A DNA stretch of 15,940 nucleotides from Cyclostephanos tholiformis (lineage: Eukaryota > Bacillariophyta > Thalassiosirophyceae > Thalassiosirales > Thalassiosiraceae). Position 1 is the first letter of the stretch. The number at the start of each line of letters is the position of its first letter. The stretch spans positions 1 to 15,940 of the forward strand of contig JALLPB010000524.1 in NCBI GenBank assembly GCA_036939975.1, in the 5' to 3' direction. Below the pieces are notes generated by a model. That model saw nothing but the letters and a program-made list of their open reading frames with translations, was not told where the DNA came from and ran no database searches. Of the stretch, positions 1 through 7,487 are shown piece after piece. Made by a program: the position numbers and the translations under genes.

Positions 1-1
1 G

Positions 2-751
2 AAACCAACGGAGAACACAATGAAACTCTGCAAATTGTTTTTGGACTACATGGCATCCCAGGATGAAGCAATACTCACATACAGGGCAAGCGACATGGTC
101 CTTGCTATCCACAGCGACGCGTCGTATCTGTCCGAACCCAAGGCTTGCAGCCACGCGGGGGGACACATGTTCATGTCGGCTAACGACGACATACCATCAA
201 ATAATGGTGCCGTCCTCAATATATCCCAAATCATCCGCGCCGTCATGTCATCTGCAGCAGAGGCCAAACTTGGAGCTCTGTTTCTGAATGCAAAAACAGC
301 TGTCTCGATGCGCCACACCCTCGAAGATCTCGGCCACCCCCAACCACGCACTCCCATTCAAATGGACAACAAAACTGCGAACAACCTACTTACCAACAAG
401 ATCATGCCAAAGGCATTAAAAGCCATGGACATGCATTTCCACTGGCTACGTTGTCGCGACGCCCCGGGACAATTTCGTTATTACTGGAGACCGGGCACAC
501 AAAACTTGGCTGATTATTTTACGAAGCACCACCCCGACAGCCACCACCGGGCCAGCAGGCCTACATACTTGACATCAGTTTCTGACCCACCGTACAACAA
601 ACTATTCCTCACATCACCGGATACCAAATCCAACGTGATCATTCCTTCAAATACCACAGCCACTACAAAATCCTTCATGAGGACACTACTGATGACTAAC
701 AGTTTCGGGCCAGTTCCGGTACTAACGCCCGTCACAGCACCAGGTGCCTGA
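2..751 (+). CDS. Ty1/copia polyprotein, C-terminal part with RNase H (partial at 5' end)
   Basis: This is the 3' end of a Ty1/copia pol gene. The frame is open to the window edge (residues KPTENT precede the ATG at 20), so that ATG is internal to the polyprotein. RNase H degrades the RNA strand of the RNA/DNA hybrid during reverse transcription in the virus-like particle. Counting from the ATG, four acidic residues at the expected catalytic places are present: Asp33 in HSDASY, Glu81 in SSAAEAKLG, Asp116 in QMDNKTA and Asp165 in NLADYFTKHH. The motifs GHPQP, AMDMHFHWLRCR and YYWRPG are typical of the copia RNase H seen in diatom genomes. The domain ends near residue 175, and a Ser/Thr/Pro-rich tail of about 65 residues follows to a TGA. 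No frameshift or internal stop is visible, so this part looks recent. Reverse transcriptase, integrase and gag would lie upstream, outside the window. Confidence 0.9.
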   Translation, partial: KPTENTMKLCKLFLDYMASQDEAILTYRASDMVLAIHSDASYLSEPKACSHAGGHMFMSANDDIPSNNGAVLNISQIIRAVMSSAAEAKLGALFLNAKTAVSMRHTLEDLGHPQPRTPIQMDNKTANNLLTNKIMPKALKAMDMHFHWLRCRDAPGQFRYYWRPGTQNLADYFTKHHPDSHHRASRPTYLTSVSDPPYNKLFLTSPDTKSNVIIPSNTTATTKSFMRTLLMTNSFGPVPVLTPVTAPGA

Positions 752-768
752 GCAACCTACGGCAAGGG

Positions 769-1310
769 TGTATTAGACCTACCAAAGTAGGCAACGTTGT
801 TATGGTGGGAATCAGATCCCGCCAAAAACCCACAGACTCCTTAGAGTCACTTAGTCACAGAAAACTTGAAACAAATAGTATTCCAGAAAGGGAAATGAGA
901 CACCACAACTACAGACCACTTGTTCCCAATACTTCCAACAACATTAGCGACTAAATCGCCCACAATGCAAGATGGGAGAACACAAATTATTATCCCTAGA
1001 AACTCATAAATATAAAACAACCTTTACATCGACTACTACAATAATTCTTAGGTTTAGCACATTTTTGATACAATTCTCCACTCTCCATGCTCTTTGTAAA
1101 CAAACTGATCACATATCCTTGGGAAGGATGCTTGTATTGTCAACATCCCTCACTCAGCCATTTGCCTTGCTGATGTTAACTTGCCTCTCTTTTTTTCTGT
1201 AATTCAATCTTCCTCTCAGCTCGGGTAGGAGCCGATGATCCCAATAAGTCTTGACAAGACTTGTAAAGTTACTGTTAGTCGATGTTAGCAAAAGCTGGGT
1301 CAACACAACA
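769..1310 (+). repeat. Probable 3' LTR of the copia element (right boundary uncertain)
   Basis: The purine-rich stretch ggcaaggg at 761-768, 10 bp after the pol stop, looks like a polypurine tract. TGTATTAGACC starts directly after it at 769, which fits an LTR opening with TG. The sequence that follows is non-coding, with an AT-rich part and a pyrimidine run near 1183-1197. The right edge is not defined, because the 5' LTR is outside the window and cannot be compared. ACAACA ending at 1310 is one possible ...CA end. Confidence 0.4.
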
Positions 1311-1758
1311 TTTCCCACCTGTTGTTTCACATACCTTTTCCAACTTCCAATAAATCTGACCCATCACCGAGACAGCGCCAGTGGAATAAGTGCACTGTGG
1401 GGGATTTTTTGATATCTTTGCCAATGCTTCTCAAAGATAGACTATTGAAAAATCCTTTTTCTGTAGCAGGAGTGTTTTCTGCCTGCTCCCCTGCTCCCCT
1501 TGGTGGCCCGATAGGCAAGCCAGGAAGGAGGTGATGAGAGAGCCACATATCACTTGGCAGGGGGGAGGGGGAGGGCACTTAGGGGGGAGTTATTTATAAT
1601 AAAATTGGGTCACGAGTGACGTTTGTGTCAGCCAAAGTAGATAAATTTTGGCACCAGAAATAAGTGTAAATTCTGCACTTAACATTGATAAGTGTAAGTG
1701 TAAATCTGACACTTAATTAATTTTGGTAATGTTCCAGTTATGGCATGGGAATGAACTC
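1311..1758. other. Gene-free spacer between the copia LTR and the first DNA transposon
   Basis: I see no convincing gene here. Two open frames of 70-80 codons overlap each other on opposite strands at 1322-1578 and resemble nothing I know. The stretch holds a G-rich run at 1560-1587 and a small hairpin with 7-bp arms (TAAGTGT/ACACTTA, 1695-1701 and 1709-1715). Composition becomes AT-rich after about 1590. Confidence 0.5.
1560..1587 (+). other. G-rich run, potential G-quadruplex
   Basis: Four G tracts lie in 28 bases: 6 G at 1560-1565, 5 G at 1567-1571, 3 G at 1573-1575 and 6 G at 1582-1587. The loops are 1, 1 and 6 bases. This satisfies the usual four-tract pattern for an intramolecular G-quadruplex on the plus strand. 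It lies outside the recognised transposons, and no function is implied. Confidence 0.45.
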
Positions 1759-1781
1759 ATAGAGTAGCGGCCAATTTAAGG
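1759..1781 (+). repeat. Left terminal inverted repeat of the first DNA transposon
   Basis: The 23 bases match the reverse complement of 5332-5354 without mismatch. The outer three bases are ATA and contain the presumed TA target duplication. The inner part contains GCGGCCAATTTAAGG. Confidence 0.75.
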
Positions 1782-2340
1782 TCCACCTTTTTTCCACAAT
1801 ATCTGTCAATCCCAATTTTAGGAATTGTGTTGATCTGAGTATGTCAAATGAACGGGCTTGTCCAGGCTGTTCGGGCAAAAATAAATTTATTTTTGTAGCT
1901 TTGAAAATTCATGAAGATATGTTGGATTGAAATTTTGGCGGGGTCCCTTAGCCTTGATAGGGGTGGCCAATTTGAGGATTAACTTAAGTTTATAAAATTA
2001 AAATGCCTAAAACTAGGCCTTAGTGATATTTTCTTGGGCCAAAAAATAGCACAAATTGCTCCCCTTGATCTCCCCTTTCAAATAGTATGTATTAATTTTT
2101 TTTAATATATGTAATTTTTCCCCATAAAATCGAACCCTGAATCAAACCTTAACCCTAACTGTAAACCCTAAACATCAAATTGGCGGGTTAGTATGTAAGC
2201 ACTAAGTAATACTATTTACCTACTTTTAGAGTAATTGAAATAGGGTAAATATAATATCGGTACCTAACTTAATTCTGATTTGCCCTCCTTCACATCATGT
2301 CCAATGCATCAGCCATACACCACAGCATATGTGTTCAAGA
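1782..2340. other. AT-rich non-coding interior of the first transposon
   Basis: No coding region is seen. A second copy of the end motif lies at 1965-1980. At 2131-2174 there is a run of degenerate telomere-like units (AACCCTGA, AACCTTAACCCTAA, AAACCCTAAA). This is too short and irregular to call a telomeric insertion. Confidence 0.5.
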
Positions 2341-2367
2341 CAGTTTATATATATATATAAATATATT

Positions 2368-2850
2368 ATGGATGTGGGATGCAGAGTGAGGTGGTTTAAA
2401 GCCTCAACCATTTTCCTTACATGATCAGGTTGGATCGACCATGACCAAAGTCAATTTTCCGAAAAATTCACCTCCACCTGCACAGATATCAGCATAAGGA
2501 TGCACCCATATGCCCATCCACAGCATAACAGTGCTGAAACACTTTAAATATATAATATGGATGTGGGGTCCAGAGTGAGGTGGTTTACAGCCTCAGCCAT
2601 GACCTTACAGCATCACTCCTCCTCCACCGTACCTCAATCTCCCCCAAAATCTAGTACCACCACCTGCACAGATATCAGCATAAGGATGCACCCATATGCC
2701 CATCCACAGCATATAAATGTGCTGGAACACTAATATATAAATATATATAATATGGATGTGGAATCCAGATCCAGAGTGAGGTGGTTTACAGCCTCAATCA
2801 TGACCTTACAGCATCACTTGTCATCCACTGTACCTCAATTTCCCCCAAAT
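2368..2850 (+). repeat. Tandem repeat, unit about 190 bp, two and a half copies
   Basis: Three unit starts with ATGGATGTGG followed by CAGAGTGAGGTGGTTTA lie at 2368, 2557 and 2752, so spacings are 189 and 195 bp. Each unit continues with an AGCCTCA...CATGA block, a CCTCAAT...CCCCCAAA block (copies 2 and 3) and CACCTGCACAGATATCAGCA (copies 1 and 2). The stretch 2475-2527 is repeated without change at 2661-2713. Units are separated by TA-rich runs (ATATATAA). Copy 3 breaks off near 2850 where the GAT-rich microsatellite starts. The short open frame starting at 2752 is produced by this repeat and is not taken as a gene. Confidence 0.85.
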
Positions 2851-2861
2851 CTACCGCCACC

Positions 2862-3016
2862 GATGACGACAACAAAGTATGATGACTATAATGATGATGA
2901 CTATAATGATGATGACAATGATGATGATGATGATGATGACAATGAAGATGACAAAGACAATGACAAAGATGACAACAAAGATGAAGACAACAATGATGAC
3001 GATGACAATGACAACA
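2862..3016 (+). repeat. GAT/GAC-rich microsatellite
   Basis: This is a run of imperfect GATGAC, TATAATGATGAT, GACAATGAT and GACAAAGAT units, about 150 bp long. It reads as poly-Asp/Asn/Lys in one plus frame, as poly-Met/Thr in another and as His/Cys-rich on the minus strand. That is why open frames appear on both strands. Confidence 0.85.
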
Positions 3017-3059
3017 CATTTTCATGTGATCGGAAGCCATCTAGAAGCTCTGTCGCAGC

Positions 3060-3680
3060 TAACTTCAAAGTTACAGCATATTCAAAACTAGCTCCCGCAG
3101 AATATCAAATATTGGTAACTTCGAAGTTACATACCATAACTTTGAAGTTACTGGTCATTTTGTGACCAAATATTGAATAGAGGCCCCCTACAACAATCAA
3201 CCCGTAACTTCAAAGTTACATACCTCTGCACGCCCATAACTTCAAAGTTACGGTCATCTAATATCAAATATAGCGATAAATTGCTATTTATCACTTTATT
3301 ATTGCTACATTTGATATTAGATACCCAATGACTTTTCAAGCGATATATCAGCTAATTAAAGCAGTTTATTGCTGTATTTGATAAATTTATGAACCCATAA
3401 CTTCGAAGTTACGGGTCTAGGTAACCCATAACATCAAAGTTACAGGTTGATCACACCATCTAATATCAAATATAGCTATTCTATTGCTAAATTCAATTTT
3501 CCTTAACCTCTATATTCAAAGTTACAGGTTCTGCTAGTCATTTAATATCGAATATGGCGAATATTGAATATGACCCTTACAAAATGACTACATTTCCCAT
3601 AACTTTGAAATTACGTTCGTGAATGAGCCCGTAACTTCAAAATGATGACAGAGCTACGTATGTAACTTCGATTTTACCGA
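3060..3680. repeat. Array of palindromes around GTAACTTCGAAGTTAC
   Basis: About ten copies of a short palindrome occur in 620 bp. The perfect 16-bp form GTAACTTCGAAGTTAC is at 3115-3130, and the 14-bp core TAACTTCGAAGTTA recurs at 3398-3411. Variants with AACTTCAAAGTT or its complement AACTTTGAAGTT lie at about 3060-3073, 3137-3150, 3204-3219 and 3237-3250. Decayed forms lie at about 3429-3442, 3514-3526, 3599-3613, 3631-3640 and 3661-3677. Most are preceded by CC(C)GTAA or CCCATAA. A second motif, CTAATATCAAATAT, alternates with them (near 3103, 3259, 3458 and 3541). The array lies inside the first transposon and begins where its transposase pseudogene breaks off. Its role is unknown. Confidence 0.8.
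3256..3322. repeat. Nested hairpin inside the palindrome array
   Basis: The outer arms ATCTAATATCAAAT (3256-3269) and ATTTGATATTAGAT (3309-3322) are perfectly complementary over 14 bp. Inside them a second small hairpin, GATAAA/TTTATC, sits at 3275-3280 and 3287-3292. The whole could fold as a 67-base AT-rich cruciform, or be a remnant of a tiny inverted-repeat insertion. Confidence 0.65.
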
Positions 3681-3681
3681 T

Positions 3682-4815
3682 ATGTGATATTACCTTGTGC
3701 AGCTCTACAACGTGTCATGTTGGATTTTCTTTTATGAGGGGCATGAGCCAATAGCCTTTGACAATAGCTTTATATACTGTCAACCATGCATCATCTGTCA
3801 TATATGCATTTCCTGTCATGATACTTGATGAATTGGGTTTCATATCAAGTAAGCGCTGTTGAAATTTGATTTACACTTTGTTCCTTTCATCAGGAAAAAC
3901 GTTGGCCCTGTTGCTGTTGTGCCTGACATTGTCCTAGTGCACACAATGGTGGTGGATCAGCAAGAGTCTTGCAGCATCTTCTCCTGCTTCTTTTTGTCTG
4001 TGCTGGCAAATATGTGAAGGGAGCCATGTGCATCACTCATTAGACACATTTCATCAAGGCCGATAAGAAAATCTGGAATCACCTCCCCAAAAGATTTGCC
4101 AGTCAATTGGCACAACCCAGTGTTTACCCTCCTCAAATGATGGTACTGCATACTAGTCCTGTCATTTGTCATTGCCTGGACCTTTTGGGTGGTCTTTTTC
4201 AGCACTCCAATTGCAGCATTAAGAGGCAATATGTGACATTGGATCTGCTTTTGAGCAGAAGATCATGATATTTTAGGATTCAACTCCTGTATCATATTAA
4301 TGGCCTCCTTAGAAAATAGTCCATCATTGCCTCAATCCGCACGTGCAAGTACACAGCCTACAAATTTAATGTCAACCTCTTCATGCCATGAGATCCATTG
4401 CCAAAACTTCTCAGATTCTTTTTTTGAATATATTTAAGGAATGTTTGAGGGGAGATCCCGACCTTCTTAGCGAATTTGCTTGGATCCATGATCAACTGAT
4501 GTTGATTGTCAAATACGTCATCTTCTTTTTTTGTCCAATCAGAGATTGCCTTTTCAAGCTTGTCATGATTGTCCCCTTTTGACCAGTTAATTTGCCTTTC
4601 TTCTACGAGTTGGCTACATCAATAGGAGGATTAAAGGCATTTCTGGAATAGGAATTTTTTTCAGGTGCTGGGTTGGTCCTCCTCTTCTTCCTTGGTTGGC
4701 CTTGGGGCCTCTTTGGCACAGTTACAGAGAAATATTTTTTGATCCCCCCTACTCCAACAAATGCCTCGGCAGTTTTCACATCAAATGGATATAGTGGTGG
4801 TGGCATTTTTGGCAT
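3682..4815 (-). pseudogene. Pogo/Tc1-like DDE transposase, degraded and truncated at the C-terminus
   Basis: This is the remnant of the enzyme that cuts and pastes the surrounding element. The likely start is the ATG at 4813-4815 (MPKMPPPLYPF). A basic segment (PKRPQGQPRKKRR) follows, then, after a TAG and a frameshift near 4576, a DNA-binding part with DWTKKEDDVFDN and KFAKKVGISPQTFLKYIQKK. After another frameshift come GNDGLFSKEAINMIQELNPK, VLKKTTQKVQAMTNDRTSMQ and VNTGLCQLTGKSFGEVIPDF. The first catalytic Asp is in IGLDEMCLMSD, followed by DKKKQEKMLQDS. Beyond a TGA at 3957-3959 the match continues as TTIVCTRTMSGTTAGPTF. After further shifts it continues as FLMKGTKCKSNFNSAYL and MTGNAYMTDDAWLTVYKAIV, then PLIKENPT, a TGA and VVEL. 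The region of the second Asp (DGxxSH in relatives) is damaged (KVISH), and the third catalytic residue is absent. Family assignment rests on my recognition of these motifs. Confidence 0.85.
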
Positions 4816-5331
4816 TATTATATTGATTGTTGTTTGCTGAAACAAGAAATTACCAAAGGAAATTGACAATGCTTGGGATTTGAAGCCCCGTAGCAGTTGT
4901 CACTGGCAATGGTAGGCGGTGCCGGCAGAATTGTGTTGTTGGGGAGGCTGAGGACAAGCGCCGATTCAATTTTCACTGCAATGGGCCAATTGGTTACTGA
5001 TATATGATATATGGGCCAGCAAAGTTGGACAAGGGGGTGGGGGGTTAGATACAATAAAGTTTTTGCCATGATGTGTTTTTGACACGAGGCAAGATAAATA
5101 AGAGAGATTTTGTATTTTCCAAACTTCAACTGGGAGACCTTTGCCAGAACTCGGCGGAAGGAAATTTGAGGGTTATTTATTCAATGAATAGGGTTAGATG
5201 ATTAAGGAAATAATTGGGTGTAATGTTTGTTTCCTTGAGTAAACTACTAGTTCCTATGTATGTGTGAGCAATTCAGATATGGTGGGAATAATCTTTTTGG
5301 CTGATAGATTTAATCCTTAAATTGGCCAAAT
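4816..5331. other. Non-coding right flank of the first transposon
   Basis: This is the stretch between the probable transposase start and the right inverted repeat, and it would hold the transposase promoter. A minus-strand frame of 103 codons at 4818-5129 overlaps it but shows no family motif, and it is not called. A duplicated subterminal motif is at 5312-5344. Confidence 0.5.
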
Positions 5332-5354
5332 CCTTAAATTGGCCGCTACTCTAT
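5332..5354 (-). repeat. Right terminal inverted repeat of the first DNA transposon
   Basis: This is the exact reverse complement of 1759-1781. The inner half is duplicated just inside the element: ATCCTTAAATTGGCC occurs at about 5313-5327 and again at 5330-5344. The next transposon begins only about 75 bp further right. Confidence 0.75.
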
Positions 5355-5427
5355 ATTTGCAAACTTGTCCCTTTTATCATCTTTCCATCCCCCATTCCCC
5401 CCCCTTTTTTTGTACTGGCGGCGCATG

Positions 5428-5748
5428 TATTATCCCGCCATTTTAACTGCGGCACTTTGCCTCGGCGCCTTTTTTTTGGAGACTAAAATTCCAATTTCCC
5501 CCACTGGATTTTGGAGCCATAGCACAGGTAAGATGGCCAATCCTCCTCCCCCCGTCACCGTATCACACCAACCCAGGTATTCATTGAATGCACTTCATTG
5601 CATGCATCCGGAGATGCCCTATTCACCGCTGACTGATTTTTTCCCGCCTCTACATGACTATTCCCACCAACCACAGGACGCCGGAGTGACTCATGGTGTG
5701 TCGACCTTATTTACCCCCATTTTCCCCACCCATTGATCTAATACCCCA
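5428..5748 (+). repeat. Left long terminal inverted repeat of the second transposon
   Basis: This pairs with the reverse complement of 8576-8924. Shared blocks in order from outside are ATCCCRCCATTTTAAC, GGCACTTTGCCTC, ATTCCAATTT, CCACTGGATTTTGGA, GGTATTCAT and ATGCACTTCAT. They continue with CACCGCTGACTGATTTTTTC / CACCACTGACTGATTTTTTC, CCGCCTCTA, CCAACCACAGGACG and GACCTTATTTACCCC. The last block is ATCTAATACCCC, which is ATCTAATGCCCC in the other arm. The arms differ by many substitutions and some indels, including an insertion of about 20 bp near 8640-8665 in the right arm. Confidence 0.85.
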
Positions 5749-7336
5749 CTTTGATGAATGGGAATGGACGCTTCTTGGCAATCTTGTCGGGAGTGTGAAA
5801 ATCAACCCTGGGGTTTGTGTGCTTTTAGCACATTCCTTCTTCCTTTGAGTGGCATCGCCAGGGTCCCAGGGAGCAAGACAGTGCCTACAAGTCTCGCATC
5901 CATGACAACTGGCCCAACTGGGTTGGCAATGCAAAAGAGGCTGGGGATAGAATTCTCCATCTTGCGAGCATTGATAGTCAGGGGAATCCCATCACAGCAT
6001 ACTAAACATCATCTTTGGGAGGCGCAGGAGCAGGATTGGACCATCCACAGGCCCCCAATGATCTTTGTGCTGCCTCAAGTCTCCTATCATCACTGCTTGC
6101 CAAGGTTCTCCTCCTCTTGCCAGTTGCCAAGGCCGATGGTGACAATGGATACAGTGTAGTCGCTGCTGAGGAGCATACTGTCGAGACTGAATGGTTCAGT
6201 AATGACATTGAGAACACCATTGTTGTTCCAAACCCAAAGCTCCACAAGCATCTGTGCACAAGTATTGGCCCAGTGCCCACCAAGCTGGAGATTCCTGGCC
6301 TCCCTTCCTTGAAAATCATGATAGCAAATGCAACAAAGAAGATCCCCAAGAAGAAGTCACAGGCAGATACAATTGACGAGCTGACAAAGAGGAGGGATGA
6401 TCTCTTTGCCTGCCTGCAGTTTGAGGTCAAGCCGTTCATGTCTGACCACTCCAGTTCCTTTGCCAAACCATCAATGCTGTCTATCCATACTCAGAGAAGC
6501 AGCAGAAGTGGATCTTGGATCTTAAGGAGGAGCTGGCAAAACTGCAGGGTGCCTCTAGCAAACAAGCCATCTTGCTTGGAAAGAAAGAACTCCAAATGCA
6601 GACCCTCCATGTGAAATGCTTGGGCTTGGTCAACAATGGGAAGGCCAGGGATGAAAAGATCAAGAAGTTGTTGAAGGCACAGGCAAAGGGGAAGATGTCA
6701 GCAACCAAGGAGACCATTGGAGAGAAGAAGGTGCATCTGCAGGTGGAGGTTGCTCAAGATAATATGCTTCTTAAAGCTGACTCCAAGGATCTAGAGTTTG
6801 AGTGGAAGATAAATCGAGAGGACAAGCGGGCAATGCAGTGAATGGGAGGAAAGATTGGGAATTTTATGACCAAGAGTGGCCGTTGGGCTCTTTCAAGATT
6901 AGCACAAATGAAATGCATGGTGAGTATGATTCTGGGCATGGAGGTGACGTCTGGAATCAGCAAGGTGGACATGAGGGCTGGAAGGACTCTGAATGGAGTG
7001 GGAGTGGTCCTCCTTCATGGAATGTCTGTGGTGGATGGAATGCCCCCCCCAGTGGACAACAGTGGAGCATGTCTGATGGTCCAGGGCATGGAGGAGGGGG
7101 ATATTATTGTGAATTTGTGAACTGGAGTGGTCCCAGTGCTCATGGAGGTTCAGGAGGATTCCTCAAAGGTTGTGGAACACATGGAGGTTGCGGAGCACAT
7201 GGAGATTATGGCAATCGTGGATGTTGTGGTGATCATGGTAGTTATAGCAGTAATCATGGAGTTTATGGGTTATGGCAGTGATCGTGGAGGTCATGGAGAT
7301 TGTGGAGGGTGTTACTATCGTGGAGGTCATTGGTAA
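5748..7336 (+). pseudogene. Passenger gene of the second transposon: charged, Gly/His-rich-tailed protein, function unknown
   Basis: I do not recognise the family. The coding trace runs through several frames and reads well as one protein of about 500 residues. The opening is HFDEWEWTLLGNLVGSVKIN (5748 on). Then, after a shift or a short intron near 5812-5849, come DSAYKSRIHDNWPNWVGNAK and AGDRILHLASIDSQGNPITA up to a TAA at 6003-6005. The same frame continues through ETEWFSNDIENTIVVPNPKL, EIPGLPSLKIM and a Lys-rich KKIPKKKSQ segment. After a shift near 6467 comes YPYSEKQQKWILDLKEELAK and a charged, probably helical part rich in Lys, Glu and Gln (to about 6838). After another shift the tail (about 6810-7336) is rich in Gly, His, Trp, Ser and Tyr, with repeats such as CGTHGGCGAHGDYG. 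It ends, after a one-base shift near 7270, with RGGHGDCGGCYYRGGHW and TAA. A Gly/RGG-like tail suggests nucleic-acid binding, but this is only inference. Confidence 0.6.
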
Positions 7337-7487
7337 GACAATACCTCACAAAATTCATATCAGTCATTTTTAGGTATAGCATCTTGTTTGCCTCTCCTCT
7401 CTCTTTGCCAAGTTATATCATAGTGTGATATGATATTTACATAATAGACTAGTAAACAAAAGTTCACTACTGCTTTATGTTTAATGA
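7337..7487. other. Spacer between convergent passenger gene and transposase
   Basis: This is about 150 bp of AT-rich sequence between the two convergent 3' ends. It would have to hold polyadenylation signals for both. No clear element is recognised. Confidence 0.4.

Larger units (their letters stand above)
1760..5353 (-). mobile_element. Decayed pogo/Tc1-mariner-like DNA transposon (~3.6 kb)
   Basis: The ends are a perfect inverted repeat, GAGTAGCGGCCAATTTAAGG at 1762-1781 and its complement at 5332-5351. Both are flanked by TA (1760-1761, 5352-5353), the target duplication of Tc1/mariner/pogo elements. A degraded DDE transposase lies inside on the minus strand, which supports reading the ends as one element. 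The subterminal motif GGCCAATTTRAGGATT occurs again at 1965-1980 and, inverted, at about 5312-5326. Between the left end and the transposase lie about 1.9 kb of non-coding sequence: AT-rich DNA, a tandem repeat, a microsatellite and a palindrome array. The element cannot move by itself, since its transposase has several stops and frameshifts and lacks its last third. An alternative is that these are ends of a composite or nested structure. Confidence 0.7.

Noticed and set aside
1322..1578. Overlapping 70- and 83-codon frames on opposite strands
   Set aside because: They are short, mutually antisense and without family features.
2131..2174. Interstitial telomere
   Set aside because: There are only a few irregular CCCTAA-like units. 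AT-rich DNA gives such strings easily.
2752..3165. Asp-rich 137-codon open frame
   Set aside because: It is made by the tandem repeat and GAT/GAC microsatellite, which also produce open frames on the other strand and in other frames.
3060..3680. CRISPR-like array
   Set aside because: The repeats are short and palindromic with irregular spacing and no uniform spacers, in an evidently eukaryotic transposon.
4818..5129. 103-codon minus-strand frame upstream of the transposase
   Set aside because: It overlaps the better-supported transposase start in another frame and has no motif. It is probably leader sequence.
5365..5736. 123-codon open frame
   Set aside because: It lies almost wholly in the left arm of the long inverted repeat, and the matching arm on the right does not keep the frame.
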